From assembly GCF_016859285.1 (NCBI RefSeq), contig NC_053416.1:13651501-13715500 (forward strand): DNA of 64,000 nt, read 5' to 3'. A program made the translations under genes and the position numbers. The notes under the pieces are model-generated. The model saw only the letters and a program-made list of their open reading frames with translations. It made no database searches and was not told the DNA's origin. The stretch is from Xiphias gladius (Eukaryota > Chordata > Actinopteri > Istiophoriformes > Xiphiidae). Positions 27,200 to 39,600 of the stretch are shown one piece after another (the first letter of the stretch is position 1; each line of letters opens with the position of its first letter).

Positions 27200-27397
27200 A
27201 ACCCCCAGAAGTGAACACCGTTAGAAAGAGGCCATTTTCACGTCTCCCACTTTAGCACAACGGAAGCTGGAGGTGTAGCATTTCTTTTCTTCCGCCACAG
27301 CTCGAAACATCGGTTCCTACGAGCCAAACAACATGACCCCACATCTCAACATGTCGTGATAAGCAGTCATACTTGTGTCTAGCAACATTTGAAGAAT
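27200..27397 (+). promoter_or_regulatory. txndc15: txndc15 promoter and 5' UTR
   Basis: The stretch between the end of the LINE and the txndc15 ATG is only about 200 bp, so the core promoter and 5' UTR must lie here or within the LINE tail. Composition is moderately GC-rich with no clear TATA box. An upstream ATG at 27331 opens an 8-codon frame ending in TGA, a possible small upstream ORF. Confidence 0.5.
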
Positions 27398-30300
27398 ATG
27401 ACGGGGATCTGGAACAGTCTTTACATTTCGTGTGTTTTGTTATTTTTGTTGCATCATTCTGGCGTTTTGAGGTTTTCGTCAGTGACAGCACAAGGTAAGA
27501 GGCTGAGAGCCGCTTGTTAGCGACACAGTGCTAGCAAAACACTGCGAACTGACACTTAACACGATATTTGCAGTTTATGTCAACAAGCTTTGTTTTTTTT
27601 TTTTTTTTTTGTTTTTTTGCAATTTTATGATATTTTATTGCCCAAACAATTAATTAATTAATCGAGCAAATCAGCAGATTAATCCATAATTAAACTAATC
27701 CTTAGTTGCAACCATAATTTGTTCTAAAAAGGTGTATCATATTAACTGGCAACTGAATGTATATGATTGAGCTCTTCTAGCCTGATAGTCCGACTGAATT
27801 GCCATTTCACTTTCATTTATTCATTCTATTTGAATCAGATAAATTATGGTTTGTGATCCAGAGGTCTTGAACTAGGCTAGACCTTTTTCAGTGCACCGTC
27901 CTTATATGGAATACTACATAATTTTCATGCGAGGTAAATGTAAGTTTGTGGCAGAGAAATAAGAGATTTTCTTCAAAAGAAATTCGCAGAAATCTTATCT
28001 TTAGCAGTGTGGCTTACACTATTCAAAGGCAAACAGGAAGGACAGCTACGGGAGACTGTATGTACGGAGCTCACCATGTATTGTAATTTTTAAAACTTTT
28101 TTTCAGAGAACGATGAGTCTCAGGAGCTCATGCTGTCAGATGATGCAGTGCCCGACTTGGAGAACAGCCCCAAGTTTGTGGAATCAGAAGACCTGGAATC
28201 TCTGCCGAAGAGGCAGTTCAAGACAGCTGAGATTGCAGATGCTGTGATGGGCACTGAAGTCCCCATCGATCCGTCTGACATCGAGTCCCTCTTCCCCAAA
28301 AATGTGAAAGACTTCCAGTCAGGCTTCTCCCCGCCTTGTGACGAGAACAGTGCCCAGCGTGTTTCGCCTGTTTTGGCTGCTAAAGGAGCGTCGCTGGAGG
28401 AGAAGAGCACTGAACCGTCACAGCAGGTTGGTGCCTAGAAGCACAATAATGAGGAGGTGTGAATAGGAGCTGTTCCAAATTGAGACCCTAAGAGAATTGT
28501 GTGGTAGGAGTAGATACCTCCTCTAAAATGCTACTACAGTCTGGTTGTGGCTGGTGATAAGAAACCATTGTGTGACGTTTCCTGTCTCTCCCTCAAATCA
28601 AGAAGGCGAATGAATCAGTAGAAACGGCCAGAGAATATTTGTTTGTGCTACCCATTGTGGTAAGATGAAGAAGCAAAAAAGGACAACCCGATTTTTAAAT
28701 ATACCACGAAAATTAAATGCCACACCTGCAGCAGATAAATGTGAATGGCAAAATAGTTGATGAATACATACTACTTGTAAACCACTGAGATCAGTAGTTC
28801 TCAGGGACCCTAAATCAGTGAAGCACTCCTTTAACTGGAGGATAGTCACAAGGAGATTCCCTCCAGAGCAACAGAAAACATCTTGCAACTGTTATCATAG
28901 GCTCAGTGGTACTTCTTGTGACAAGTAAACTGATCATCATTAATAAAATTACTGGAGTTTCCCTTTAAGCTTTGTTTTGGTTTAGATTTTATATTTTCAT
29001 GTCATTCTGAGCGCCAATTCTGAAGCCCTCAGGTAAGATTAGTTAAAATAAACACAATGAAGAGTGCAGTACCCAGCAGTTGACTTCTCCTTGGGTCTTT
29101 ACCTCCAGGTCACCCTTGACATAGTGCATGCGGACGGGACGGCAACGGAGGAGCAGAACATCACAGAAACCGCCAAGACGTACAAAGTGAACTGTGACAA
29201 GAGGAACATCACGGGAATGGACAGTTTCACTGTGCATGTCCTCAACGCTTCGCAGGTATTCGTGCTGCCCTCTGAGGCTCACCAGTTGAGGAGCGCCTTT
29301 AAAACTACACATTAGAATGCTGTTTCCTTAATATCTTACATTTAAGACAACTTGGTGTTTAACACATTTTAAAATTTGCCATTATTTTCCGAATTATTCA
29401 TTCATAATGTTGGTAGCCTAATATAAAAATGAGAGATCCAGTTGTGTATAGTATAAATCCAGTTTTGTTTCATTCTAATGGACCTAAGACAGTAGTGTTA
29501 TACTGTGTGTGTGACTGACAGTCGCCCTCTAAAAAAGTCCAGAAGTTCCTCTGTTTTTATTCCTCAGATAAAAATCACAAAGAAGGGATGGATTTCCTAT
29601 TTCTTTCATGAGGAGAAAACTAAACCCATTCCTCAATCTGTGTCCCTCTCCCGTACTTCTCTCAGGACCTGATGGAGTTCCTGAATGCTAACAGCACAGA
29701 GTGCTCTGTGGTGCTGTTCTTCACCACCTGGTGCCAGTTCTCAGCCAGCCTGGCACCTCACTTCAATGCCCTGCCCCGAGTCTTTCCCAGCATGCACTTC
29801 CTGGCACTTGATGCCTCTCAACACAGCAGGTAAATGGTTTTAAAATGTGTCAGCCCTCCACCTGTAAAAGCCCACCTTAAAGGGGCATTAAAGCATTTCC
29901 GATTTTAATTACCCTTTGTTGTCTGTGGCTCAGTTAACATTAAGCTTATTAGATTAGACATCTATTGAAAATGTATTTAGAAGATGAAAATACATATGTG
30001 TGTGCACCTGTGAACAAAAATACAAACTGTAAAATAAGGTTTTTTTTTTGTTTTTGGGTGTGAAAAACCCTATTTAAAGAAGCTTTGTGTAAACCAAAAA
30101 CGCTCCCTACCCTTAGTCCAGCGGTTCCCAATCTTTTTGGCTCGTAACCCCTTAAAATAAATTTACGAAGATTCTTTTCTCACACACTTTAACATTAAAC
30201 CTGTGTCACAAAATGTCTGTTTTTGATCCCTCATCACAGGTTATGGCCTCAGTCATTTTAAAGACTTGGAGGCCCGAAGAGGTGACAGTAGCCAGTATTT

Positions 30301-31563
30301 TACAAGTAAAAAGCAAAATGAGAGAAAAGTAAGAAAAAAATAAACAATTTTCTGTAAAATTATTTTTTTATTCCTTCAATGATCTGGTGGCCCCTCAGAT
30401 TTACAGAATTGTCCCTCAGGTTGGGAACCACTGCCTTAGACAGTGCTTACAATAGCTTACAAAGCTACTAAAGTATGGATTGCATTATATAAAGAGATGT
30501 TTCTAACATCTGTATCTGTAACCCTCATGTATCTAAATGGGGTGGCACAAAGCATTAGAAACACCTTTCAGGGTAATAGCAGCACAGCGTCACCAATAAC
30601 TACAGATTAAAAAAAAAACCATAGAGTTCAATCAACACCCTTTTGAAAGAGTTTCATCCAAAAAAAGAACACTGTCTATTAAGAACATCTCTATGTTTGG
30701 TTTGATTACTCTGTGTAGAGACCAGACCAGCAACTCTGGTGAATATTTAGAACTGAATCATCATTTGTCATTCGTGTGCCTTGTCCGGCTCCATCTTCCA
30801 CCAGCCTCTCCACGAGGTTCGGGACTGTGGCAGTGCCCAACATCCTTCTGTTCCAGGGGGCCAAACCCATGGCTCGCTTCAACCACACGGACAGAACGCT
30901 GGAGACGCTCACCTCCTTCATCGCTAACCAGACAGGTACAAACGAAGTGGAAACAGTCTGAAGTAGTCCTGTTTTCATGTTTAACCACTGCACCATCAGC
31001 TGTCCTGAAGGCATTCATAAATGTATTTGTTTTGTCCATTGATGGTAATTTCAGCTCTCTTTCTCTGTACAGATTTAGTTTTGATTGGTTGCTATTTGTT
31101 AGTGACCAGACATGATGAAATAAAAATTAATAATTTAAAAGTAAAAATATTTCTGAAAATAGATTGTTTCTTTACAAAAGAAATCCCATGTGTTTCTTCT
31201 GAATCACTGATTTTTTTTTTTTTTCCTTGCCCTGGACAAGGTGTTGTTGGCTTTCCTGAAAAGGTTTAAGGACCATTGCTAAAAACTCGTAAAACCTTAA
31301 ACCATGTATATTCCAACACCGCTCGGTAAGCATGCTGCATTTCCTAAGAAACTCTGTCTGTTGCAGGGTTTGAAGCCGGCCCCGACAGCAACGTGACAGA
31401 CGCAGACCACCTGGGCCCCCTCCCCAGCGTCCCGGTGAAGAGCATCGACTGGCTGCTGGTCTTCTCCATCCTCTTCATCACAGGCTTCACTCTGTACGCC
31501 ATCCTGCGGACAGACAGCATCCGCTGGCTAATACCGGGCCAGGAGCACGAGCATCAGGACTGA
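27398..31563 (+). CDS. txndc15: TXNDC15, thioredoxin-domain transmembrane protein, 6 coding exons
   Basis: The family is an ER/ciliary membrane protein required for ciliary transition-zone function, and human TXNDC15 mutations cause Meckel-Gruber-type ciliopathy (established knowledge). Coding exons: 27398-27494, 28107-28426, 29109-29255, 29666-29829, 30805-30935, 31367-31563. They join in phase to 351 residues (human 360). The protein has a signal peptide (about 1-28, hydrophobic VLLFLLHH), an acidic poorly conserved luminal region, a thioredoxin fold with WCQFS at 210-214 (the second cysteine of CxxC is replaced by Ser, as in the family), cis-Pro strand VPNILLFQG, one TM helix (about 315-333, [19 protein letters not shown]) and a short tail SIRWLIPGQ. 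There are several N-glycosylation sequons (NIT, NST, NHT, NQT, NVT). Confidence 0.96.
27640..27713. repeat. fragment of the 'attaatcgattaat' teleost repeat
   Basis: An AT-rich block with caattaattaattaatcga, cagattaatcc and a closing 'cttagttgcaacc' is typical of one end of a very common fish repeat. Fuller copies lie at 50690-50925 and 60612-60838. Confidence 0.5.
27725..27760. repeat. terminal fragment of a MITE related to that at 45255-45458
   Basis: 'attaactggcaactgaatgt' closely matches the terminal phrase 'aatgaactggcaactgagtg' of the element at 45255 to 45458. Only one end remains. Confidence 0.5.
27778..27879 (-). repeat. short MITE-like repeat, copy 2 (about 102 bp)
   Basis: Read on the - strand it starts tagcctagttcaagacctct and ends cggactatcaggcta, paralleling the copy at 22539-22635. 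Both ends are conserved between copies while the middle has diverged. It lies in txndc15 intron 1. Confidence 0.65.
30119..30433. mobile_element. hAT-like MITE with 8-bp target-site duplication (315 bp)
   Basis: The element starts cagcggttcccaatct and ends gttgggaaccactg. These are near-perfect terminal inverted repeats (cag-ggttcccaa). It is flanked by ccttagtc (30111-30118) and ccttagac (30434-30441), an 8-bp duplication with one mismatch, the length produced by hAT transposases. No transposase is encoded. It lies in txndc15 intron 4. Confidence 0.8.
30525..30700 (+). repeat. MITE-like repeat, copy 1, in txndc15 intron 4
   Basis: 'ggggtggcacaaagcattag', then 'gaaacacctttcagggtaat', matches in the opposite orientation the segment at 43975 to 44080. 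The remainder ('gagttcaatcaacacccttt', 'gagtttcatccaaaaaaaga') is also repeat-like. It ends about 100 bp before txndc15 exon 5. Confidence 0.55.
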
Positions 31564-31707
31564 AAACACCCCCACAAACACAAATCACTGGATGTAAACA
31601 TTATTTGATGAACAGTTTAGTTTGTTATTAAATTTAACAGTTCTTAATTTGCTTATATTTTCAGGGTTTGATGGACAAAATTAATTATTTGAGCCATTGT
31701 GATTTAT

Positions 31708-31825
31708 AATAAAGAATATACTAATTTTCTGGTGTTAACATTTAAGGACTGTTGGCCGTATTACAGAAGTCCAAACTATGAGCTTGTGTTTGTTTTCAGT
31801 GTATTTTTCTAAAAGTACAAATAAA
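31708..31825 (+). promoter_or_regulatory. txndc15: txndc15 polyadenylation signals
   Basis: There are two canonical AATAAA hexamers at 31708-31713 and 31820-31825, about 145 and 257 bp after the txndc15 stop. Either would give a short 3' UTR. The second lies only about 320 bp before the pcbd2 start codon. Confidence 0.7.
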
Positions 31826-31829
31826 CTGT

Positions 31830-32142
31830 AACTTTATTAAGGTCAAGTGGGATGAAGGATCACATTAATCAAAAGCTATTGCACTTCTGGATTTAGAATT
31901 GATTTGATACTAATGTGCTCATGATCACTGACTACAGGATCTGGCTCACAAGACCTCCCATATCACTGTATGAAAAAGACCTAGTATTCCCTTTGGCATA
32001 ACCAGACTCCCATGTAACATTTGGGATTTTAATCAGGCAGTAAACTGAACAGCTATGGTGCAGTGTGAGACGACAGGAGAGGACAAGCAGAGAGCCGAAG
32101 AGGTGACAGTGGAGGAAGAGGACAGCAGACAAAGCGCTGGTT
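31830..32142 (+). promoter_or_regulatory. pcbd2: pcbd2 promoter and 5' UTR
   Basis: The whole gap between the txndc15 poly(A) signal and the pcbd2 ATG is about 317 bp, so the pcbd2 promoter must be compact or extend into the txndc15 3' end. A purine-rich stretch (32070 to 32135) immediately precedes the ATG. No TATA box is obvious. Confidence 0.5.
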
Positions 32143-35100
32143 ATGTTTGGGTTAATGTTTAGCCTGAGGACGGGCAGCTCATGGCCCTGCAGCCATCTGT
32201 GCCGGCTGGGCGGTCTGCTGCTGCCTCCGCTCTCCAGGAACAACTCGTCTAAAATGGTGAGTGCTGCAGTGGAAACCAGTCTTTCGGCGTTAGCATGTAC
32301 AAGCATCTTATCTACGGACTGTATACGAGGCTGCAGCGATGCAGGTGGGAGTAAAAGCTCCTGAGGCAAACGACGCGCTGTGCAAACTTGTAGGCGCTGA
32401 CATAACAAGTGGGGAAAGCCCCATGGCACCCGCTCCGTTTAATGCCATGCGGGGCAAAAACGTATGCCAAACTCCCTTCGAGCAACTCCGGATTAAACGT
32501 CTGCATGTATAGCTGTGAACTGATACACCCTTTTTAGCAGAGTTTGTGACACATTTCGGGTTCATCGGAGCTACTCTTCAACTCGGCGTAAATAGTTTGA
32601 CGGCTGTATCTCGCCAGACAATATTGGCTTGAAATCTAAATTTCATTAATTTGTTTGTGCTCCTTCCTCCCGAACGGTTATTGCTTCGTCGTGCGGGACC
32701 TAAATTCTGCGGCGATGGCGATGTCATTAAGTCGAATATTTTTTCACATTGAGCTCGGATGTGTGGATTGTTGAATTGCCGAGGAGAAGGGTGCGTTTTA
32801 ACGAGTCAGTCATGGGTTGAAATCACATTGTTGCGAGTTTAAGTTCGCTAATAAGTAGGCCAATATTAAACTGATTAAGAATGAATGATTAAGTTTGGTG
32901 TGGTTTTTTTTAAGTGTACATATGGAGAGTTCACACTCAGTGATTACACAGGTAACGTGAGTGTCACTCCTGCGTGGCCATTGCTCGTTTGGTTTGGCAC
33001 TAGTGCTCATTTTTGGTGCTAGGCCGCCACCTTGCGGCCGCAGCGGTAACAGCGCCCGGGACACCGCTGCAACGCACGTGACAGCTGGACACATGAATCA
33101 TTAAGCCTGTGGTTGCACACGGCCAGGAAAGGTTGATCGGCACGTTTGCGTCAAAGTGACCTTGGTTTCAAAAGACATCTTCAAAATGAACACCATGGAC
33201 CACTAATGATGTGGTTTGACAGTTGAAATGTTAGTTTTAGAGATGTGACTTTGTTCAATGAAGGATTCCCTGTTTTACAACTGAAGCTGATACAGAAGAC
33301 TGTTTGTTTGCCATTAGTACGAATAGACACAGAGTAAGCAGTTAGCATAGTTATAACTATGACAAAAAAAAACAAACAACTAAATGATGCGCAATGTACT
33401 CGTGTGTGATTGTCTCCAGTCGTCGGACTCCCACTGGCTCACTCCTGCAGACCGGGAGGAGCTGGTGATGGAGCTCAGGGCCACTGGCTGGATGGAGGTG
33501 GAGGACCGCGATGCCATCTTCAAAGAGCTTCACTTTAAAACCTTTAATCAGGTGTGTGTGCATATACATTTATGCTGATATACTTCTTATCTTTTTAGAG
33601 CAGATGTTAGATTATTGAGATAAATAATTGAGATTAACAGTTATAGCTCGTCTCTGGGATCACAAAATCCGACAAAATCTGCATCAATGTGCAGCTGGTG
33701 AGAGCGTGTATATTCTTATATATATATAAGAACACAAACACAGGCAGCTGACATCTGCTTCGGTGTCTGTAGTTTCTTATTCCAGATGGATGGCAGAGTT
33801 TGTGATGAACAGTCTTTTTTTTTTTTTTTCTATAATGACTTTTGATGGTTGAAAAATGACTATTGAAAGGTTGATTATGAAAGAAACCTTTATTCCTTCT
33901 CACTGTTATCTGCTCAGTGGGACATGCATGATCAGGCTTATCAAATCTAGGACTGGGTATTGTTTCAAAATTTTCAATAACAGTGCCAACAGAGTACCTA
34001 AGTTACATTACAGATAGCAAAGAGAACAATTTTTAAATCCCTTACTTTGAGCAGTATTAACACGTTTTTCAAATGAATGACTGAATGAATAAATTAATGT
34101 TTCATTTTTGTGTCATACCACTGAGATGTCCCATCTGACACTGGATTGCATGACATACAGTACAATGACACCAGATATAAATAAAGACTTCAGTTAACAA
34201 TGAGAAGACAGACCATGACTGCATACCACATACTACGCATGTTCCTAAACAATATGTGTACCTATAAAAACAGAAAATATGATTTGCCCATATAAAAAAA
34301 CTGAATATTGATATACACATGTAGTAACACCGTTTTTTTTGCGTCCATGTGTTGATTAAATAAACTGACATTGTAAAAGCGTCAGTTTTAAAGTCATTGC
34401 ATTATTTCAAAAAAGCTTAATCACAATCTGTTATAATTTAACTAATTTACTTGTGTCTCAGACCAAGATATAACAATCCTTCTGTTTTTTTCTCTTCACA
34501 AAGCATGCCAAACAAGCATTCAATGCCAAATCGTTACTTTATACCACAAGACACATTTTGGTCTCGACAAGTTGTGGGTTCATTGCCCAGCCCTAATCAC
34601 TACAGGACAGTTTAGGTCATGTCAGTCACTTTGGTACACCATGTTGCTGAGGCTCGTGCCCCAATATCTGTGTGCACCCTTTTCATATCATTAATGACAA
34701 GGTATTTCATTTTGAAGTGTTTTTCAAGCCACCCAAGGATACTGTGGATGAGTTATTTATATCAAAAACAAAAGTGAAAAAATAATAGACGTGTCAGAAG
34801 TGAAAAATAGATAAGGGAGAAAATATGCAGTTATATACACCATACACTTAAAAAGTGGGTTTTTAGTTGGTGTAAACTTTATGTTGTCCTGATGAGTTGT
34901 GAGAAAATGTGATGGAAACTTTATATAACATTCTACACTTGCATCAAATTCACCAAAGCTTGTGAAATGAAGAAAATGCATTGTATTTACAGTGCTACTG
35001 TAAAATATTAAAAACTCAAGATTCACTCACTAGCTTCTTCCGGCCTTCTTCAGCAAATGGAAATTTCGCAGTGTTACCCTAGTACACAGTTTGGTCACGT

Positions 35101-36601
35101 GTATAAGATCTGAAACACAAACAAGCCGTATATGACCAGTTCATAAAGCTGTGATATGATTGAAAGTTTTTTATATAAAGAGTCTGTTCTTCAGGATCTT
35201 CTGAGTAATAGAACTACCTCAAGAAATACTGCAAACAATAATAAGTGTTTAATCTAAAAACCTGGTTGTACCCGATGGGCGGGGTTGATCAAATCAGGAC
35301 AAGTCAGGAGACCTCTCGGCAGTATCATAGATATTGTGTTTCCTTCATGGCAGTTGATACCAGTTCTAACACTTCTGGGGATAAAAGAAAAGCTTTAAGA
35401 AATGTTTTTTGGCAGAGCACTGGTAGGTAGCTTTCTATTTTGCATCAGCCCTGCATTGGGGCGAAGTAAACTGTAACATCTCAAGGCCACTTAGCGGACT
35501 TCCTCTAATCCTGTCGTTAGTTGTTTTAGCCCCCAAAATAGTCTGTTTTTACACTTCCCCGTGTTTGAAGTCGGGGGGCGAGCACTCACCTCCCCCATCT
35601 GCTCCTCCGGGCTCTAAAGCCTCTCCTCTTACCCCGACACGTCAGGCTGCATTACCCTGAGACATGCCAGGCAGCCAGTTGGCAGCAATTGGGGTTTCGA
35701 TCAGAATGATTTCTTTCACAAACAATCAAATTGGTTAAAATGTTTCATCTGGTTCACAAACCACTAACAACCCCATCATTCCTTCTGGTAGATGTGCTTT
35801 GCTTTCTCTTTTTTTCTTGCTCGTTGCCACCCTCCTTTCCCCATCTCTCTCTCTCCATCTTTGTCTGTCTCTCATTCCCATTCTGTGCCCCATGTTATTG
35901 GGGAATGAGCTCATGTTGTTCCATTTTTACATGCTGGCAACTCTCTCCGTCTGTCTCTCAGTCCGTCTTTTTCACTCTCTTTTATTCTTTCTCCAGCAAC
36001 CCCCCCATTTCTCTGATGCATTTTCACAAACTCTTCAGCTGGGTTTTCAGGGTTGTTCTTAAAGGGCCATACCAGAGGGGAGTGGAGATGAGGAGCGACA
36101 TGCTGGCTGATTTCCATTCGCCACTTATCTGCCAGTGATGGGCTTGAGGAAATCAGATCCCTGAGAGTTTATAATGAGAATAACAAATCCCCTCTCTGTG
36201 AGTTGAAACACTTCCTCTTGTGGTCTCTAGGGGGTGGTAGAGCTGTACCCATGACTATGTAAATCCACAGTGACCATCTGTTGAAGGGGAGCCGAATACG
36301 AGAGGCATAGAGCCACTCATAGCTGCAAATGAAGTTATAAAGAACATGACAGCTGGACTTGCATTTTCGAGTTTATTTTTTTTTTGATTACAGCAAGTGG
36401 AAATGACGCTGTTGTAACCAGCACAGTAATTTATCTGCGGCATGTGGGTATACTCTGCGCTGTTAGTGGCAGTAGTCTGAGACGTAAATGTGAGTTATTT
36501 TCCTCGTCAAGTCCAGTGTATTTAATCGGGTTTGAGAGGTGAAATCCTCTCTCTGGAGTTACTTTGGTCAGTGAGAATCCCTGCAATCATATGTGGAAAC
36601 A

Positions 36602-36656
<55 letters not shown>

Positions 36657-39600
36657 CTTTAATACTGTAAATTTTGGTTGGAGATGTGCATGTTTTTAAG
36701 TCGCAGGCACTGATATTGTTTACGCGTCAAACTTTATGTTATGTATGTTTACAGATGACCATCTGTTTTACATTTCGGTGGATGAAGTGGAAACATTCAT
36801 GTGACACAAGTGAAATGGGTAGCCTTAAGAAGCAGTTTGTACAGGGGAGGTGAGCTATGCATGCTCAGCTATGCATGCTCACGACGATGACATTCCTTCT
36901 TTCCCCACAAACAAAATCCCTCAAAATTTGCATTCGGGATGGAAAAATGGCCAATGGTTGTCGTGAGTCTCTCTTGCAAAGTGAGCAAGCCATTCCTTAA
37001 CTAAGGAGCAGAGACTTTCAAACCAGGTAAATGTTTGTCCAGAGTGTGTTTTGACTATTTTTATTTACGAGATAAACAGGAAAATTAGGGTGTCCACCAG
37101 TGAAGAGGTCATTAAGTTTTCCAGACAATCGACCAATTAAGCAACAGGTTAATCAATAATCAAACTTTAGTTTTAGCCCTATTTTGGATACTTCATCTAC
37201 TGAGTTCACGTAGTTAATTGAAGTACCACACAGCTCATATTACATGGCCTCATTTGTCTACACCATTATCAATGTACACATTAAAATCAAATATTAAACA
37301 GCATTTCCTTGCAGGTCCTGGGAAACTCACAAAACTCATGGTTTGAAAGGATTTATTGCTGTTTTAACCAATATGATATAATATATTGTTAGATCCTTAG
37401 TAAATATTTGCATTATTAATTTGGTAATATCTACTTAGTAGGGGCTATATTGCTGCATTTATGTTCCCCAAACCTTTCAGTGACTTCTGTACATGTCCAT
37501 GTATAAGATGAAAAGACATACTTGTATATCGAAATTCAGTTTTTAATGCTCAGCAATCAGGCCTCCAAATATTGGAAAGAGAGGGAGATGTGTTGGCCAC
37601 ATTCAACAAGCACAAAATTGTCCCAGACTGATGCTGCGATGCAGTAAAACTCCATCAAGCTGCTTTAGAAACTGTTTTGAGGTCAAAGCTGTTCAGTGTC
37701 AAGATGTTTTCTAGAATAAATTAATCAAATAGCAAATTAATTGAAATTCACAACATGTACAATCTTAGTCGTGCAAAGAATATTGCAAAAAAAACCAAAA
37801 AAGAATATGACACAAACTTGAGACAAACAACACACCAAAATTGCGGTTCTCCACAGACAATAACTGCATTACAAGCAACCAGAAAAAGCGGCCGAGTCCA
37901 CACAGATTCTGGACTTCGGTTCCAATTTTGAGACTGAGGCAGGTGCTGTAATTTCTGAGGAGAGTGGTGCTGTGTTCAGACAGTTCCCTCTGCTCCCCTC
38001 GCTCCATTCTCAGGGGCTGATCCCCCTTTTTATATTCAGTCAGGGGCTTCCTCACCACCAGATCTCCTTCAAGCCTCTGCCTCTCGTTATGGGCCTCGCT
38101 CTGCTTGTGTTGAATAAGTTGTCCTACAACTAAAACTGAGCCCTTGGGTAAACCAAACTCTCACAGCCACCCCACTCATGTTTCTCTCTCTCTCTCTCTC
38201 TCTCACATACACACACACACACACACACACATATTGGCCACTTCCTTGATATCAGTTCAGTGTACTCTCTATTTATGTGTACAAAGTTCAGATTTCAATT
38301 GTTTTTTATTTGGGCAATTAATCAGTTGATTACATTTTTTGCTGATAGAGTGTTTGTCGTGTGACAGATACTTTGAATTATGACGATCAGTCCTCATTTC
38401 GTCAATTTGCTGGCTACAGCTCCAAAAATACTGCATGATTTGCATGGTTTTCTTTGCGTCATATTATTATAAAATGAATACTTTTGAATAAGGATGAAAT
38501 TATTCATTGAAAAACTCCTTGACTAGTTACAGCTGATTATTTCCAGGACTAACTTAATTATTTTGTTCAATTTTTGTTTTAATTATGTTGTTCCCAGAGT
38601 TTCCCTACTATGGAAAGGTCACGGTGAGTCAACTTGTTTTTAAAGAGCTGCTAACCCTCAAAGAATTCTGTCAGTGGACAGTTTTGGTGTCATAAATAAA
38701 CTGTTTCAGCAGCATTTCCACCATGACAAAAATAAAATTCTGGTGGAAGGACAGAAGACGGGCAAGAAAATGTTCAAAAAACATTAAGTAATAGTCAACT
38801 AAATCTAATCTAAACCCGCGTATGTACACGTCTACATACATCCTGCACAAGCGCTCACACCATATCCCTTACTCAGAGCGAGAGGCCGGTTAATCGGCTC
38901 AGCGGTGTACAGTTCCTACCTCCGTCTCCAAAATGGAACTTTCCCTGGGAATTGGAGGCATCCTGCATTCATCTCATCTTGTGAAAATGGCCAGAGGGAA
39001 GCCGCGAGGTGTGGCGCCCAAGCGGAGGTGGTTAGATAATCTGGCTATCAGTCCTTGGGTAAGCTAAGATGGCCCTGACGTCTGCTGTCTTTTGACGAGC
39101 CCAATGTCTTTTTAAACCCTTGCTGGTAACCCTGCAGTTAATGAGGGGGTTTGCATAAGTTGGCGTTAACGCCATGCTTGAGCATTACATGACACTCTTT
39201 ACATAAATAGGAGCTGACGTGTGTGAACATTTGTTACACACAATATTAGTCACTTGAGTGTTCATAGCACAGCAGAGCATGTATCACCTTTGTCAGAGTA
39301 TCAAATTGAAGCTCTTCTCTGTGTTTCTTGACTTTGAGGACGTTAATTTGAGAAGATTATTACCGCTGATGTTACGGGTGCCCAGCAGAGCTCTCTCTAC
39401 TACATGAAAGAACCTCAGCGCTTGGCAGCTTCGCTTCGTAATTATTCGATATTTTGTTTGAAGTTTCATGTCAACTTAGCGGGCAGCCTTGCCTGGCCAG
39501 CTGGAAGCTTGTGAAGAGCTGTTTGGGAAAGGAGAGAAATGAGACATAAGAGGTGTGGTCATCATCATCATCATCACCAGCACCACCGTGCAATTCACAG

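Noticed and set aside
35731-36138. A 135-codon + strand frame in pcbd2 intron 3 with hydrophobic segments.
   Set aside because: It comes from a pyrimidine-rich stretch (CTCTCTC, CTTTTT) giving Leu/Ser/Phe-rich translation. There are no splice sites in context and no known motif.
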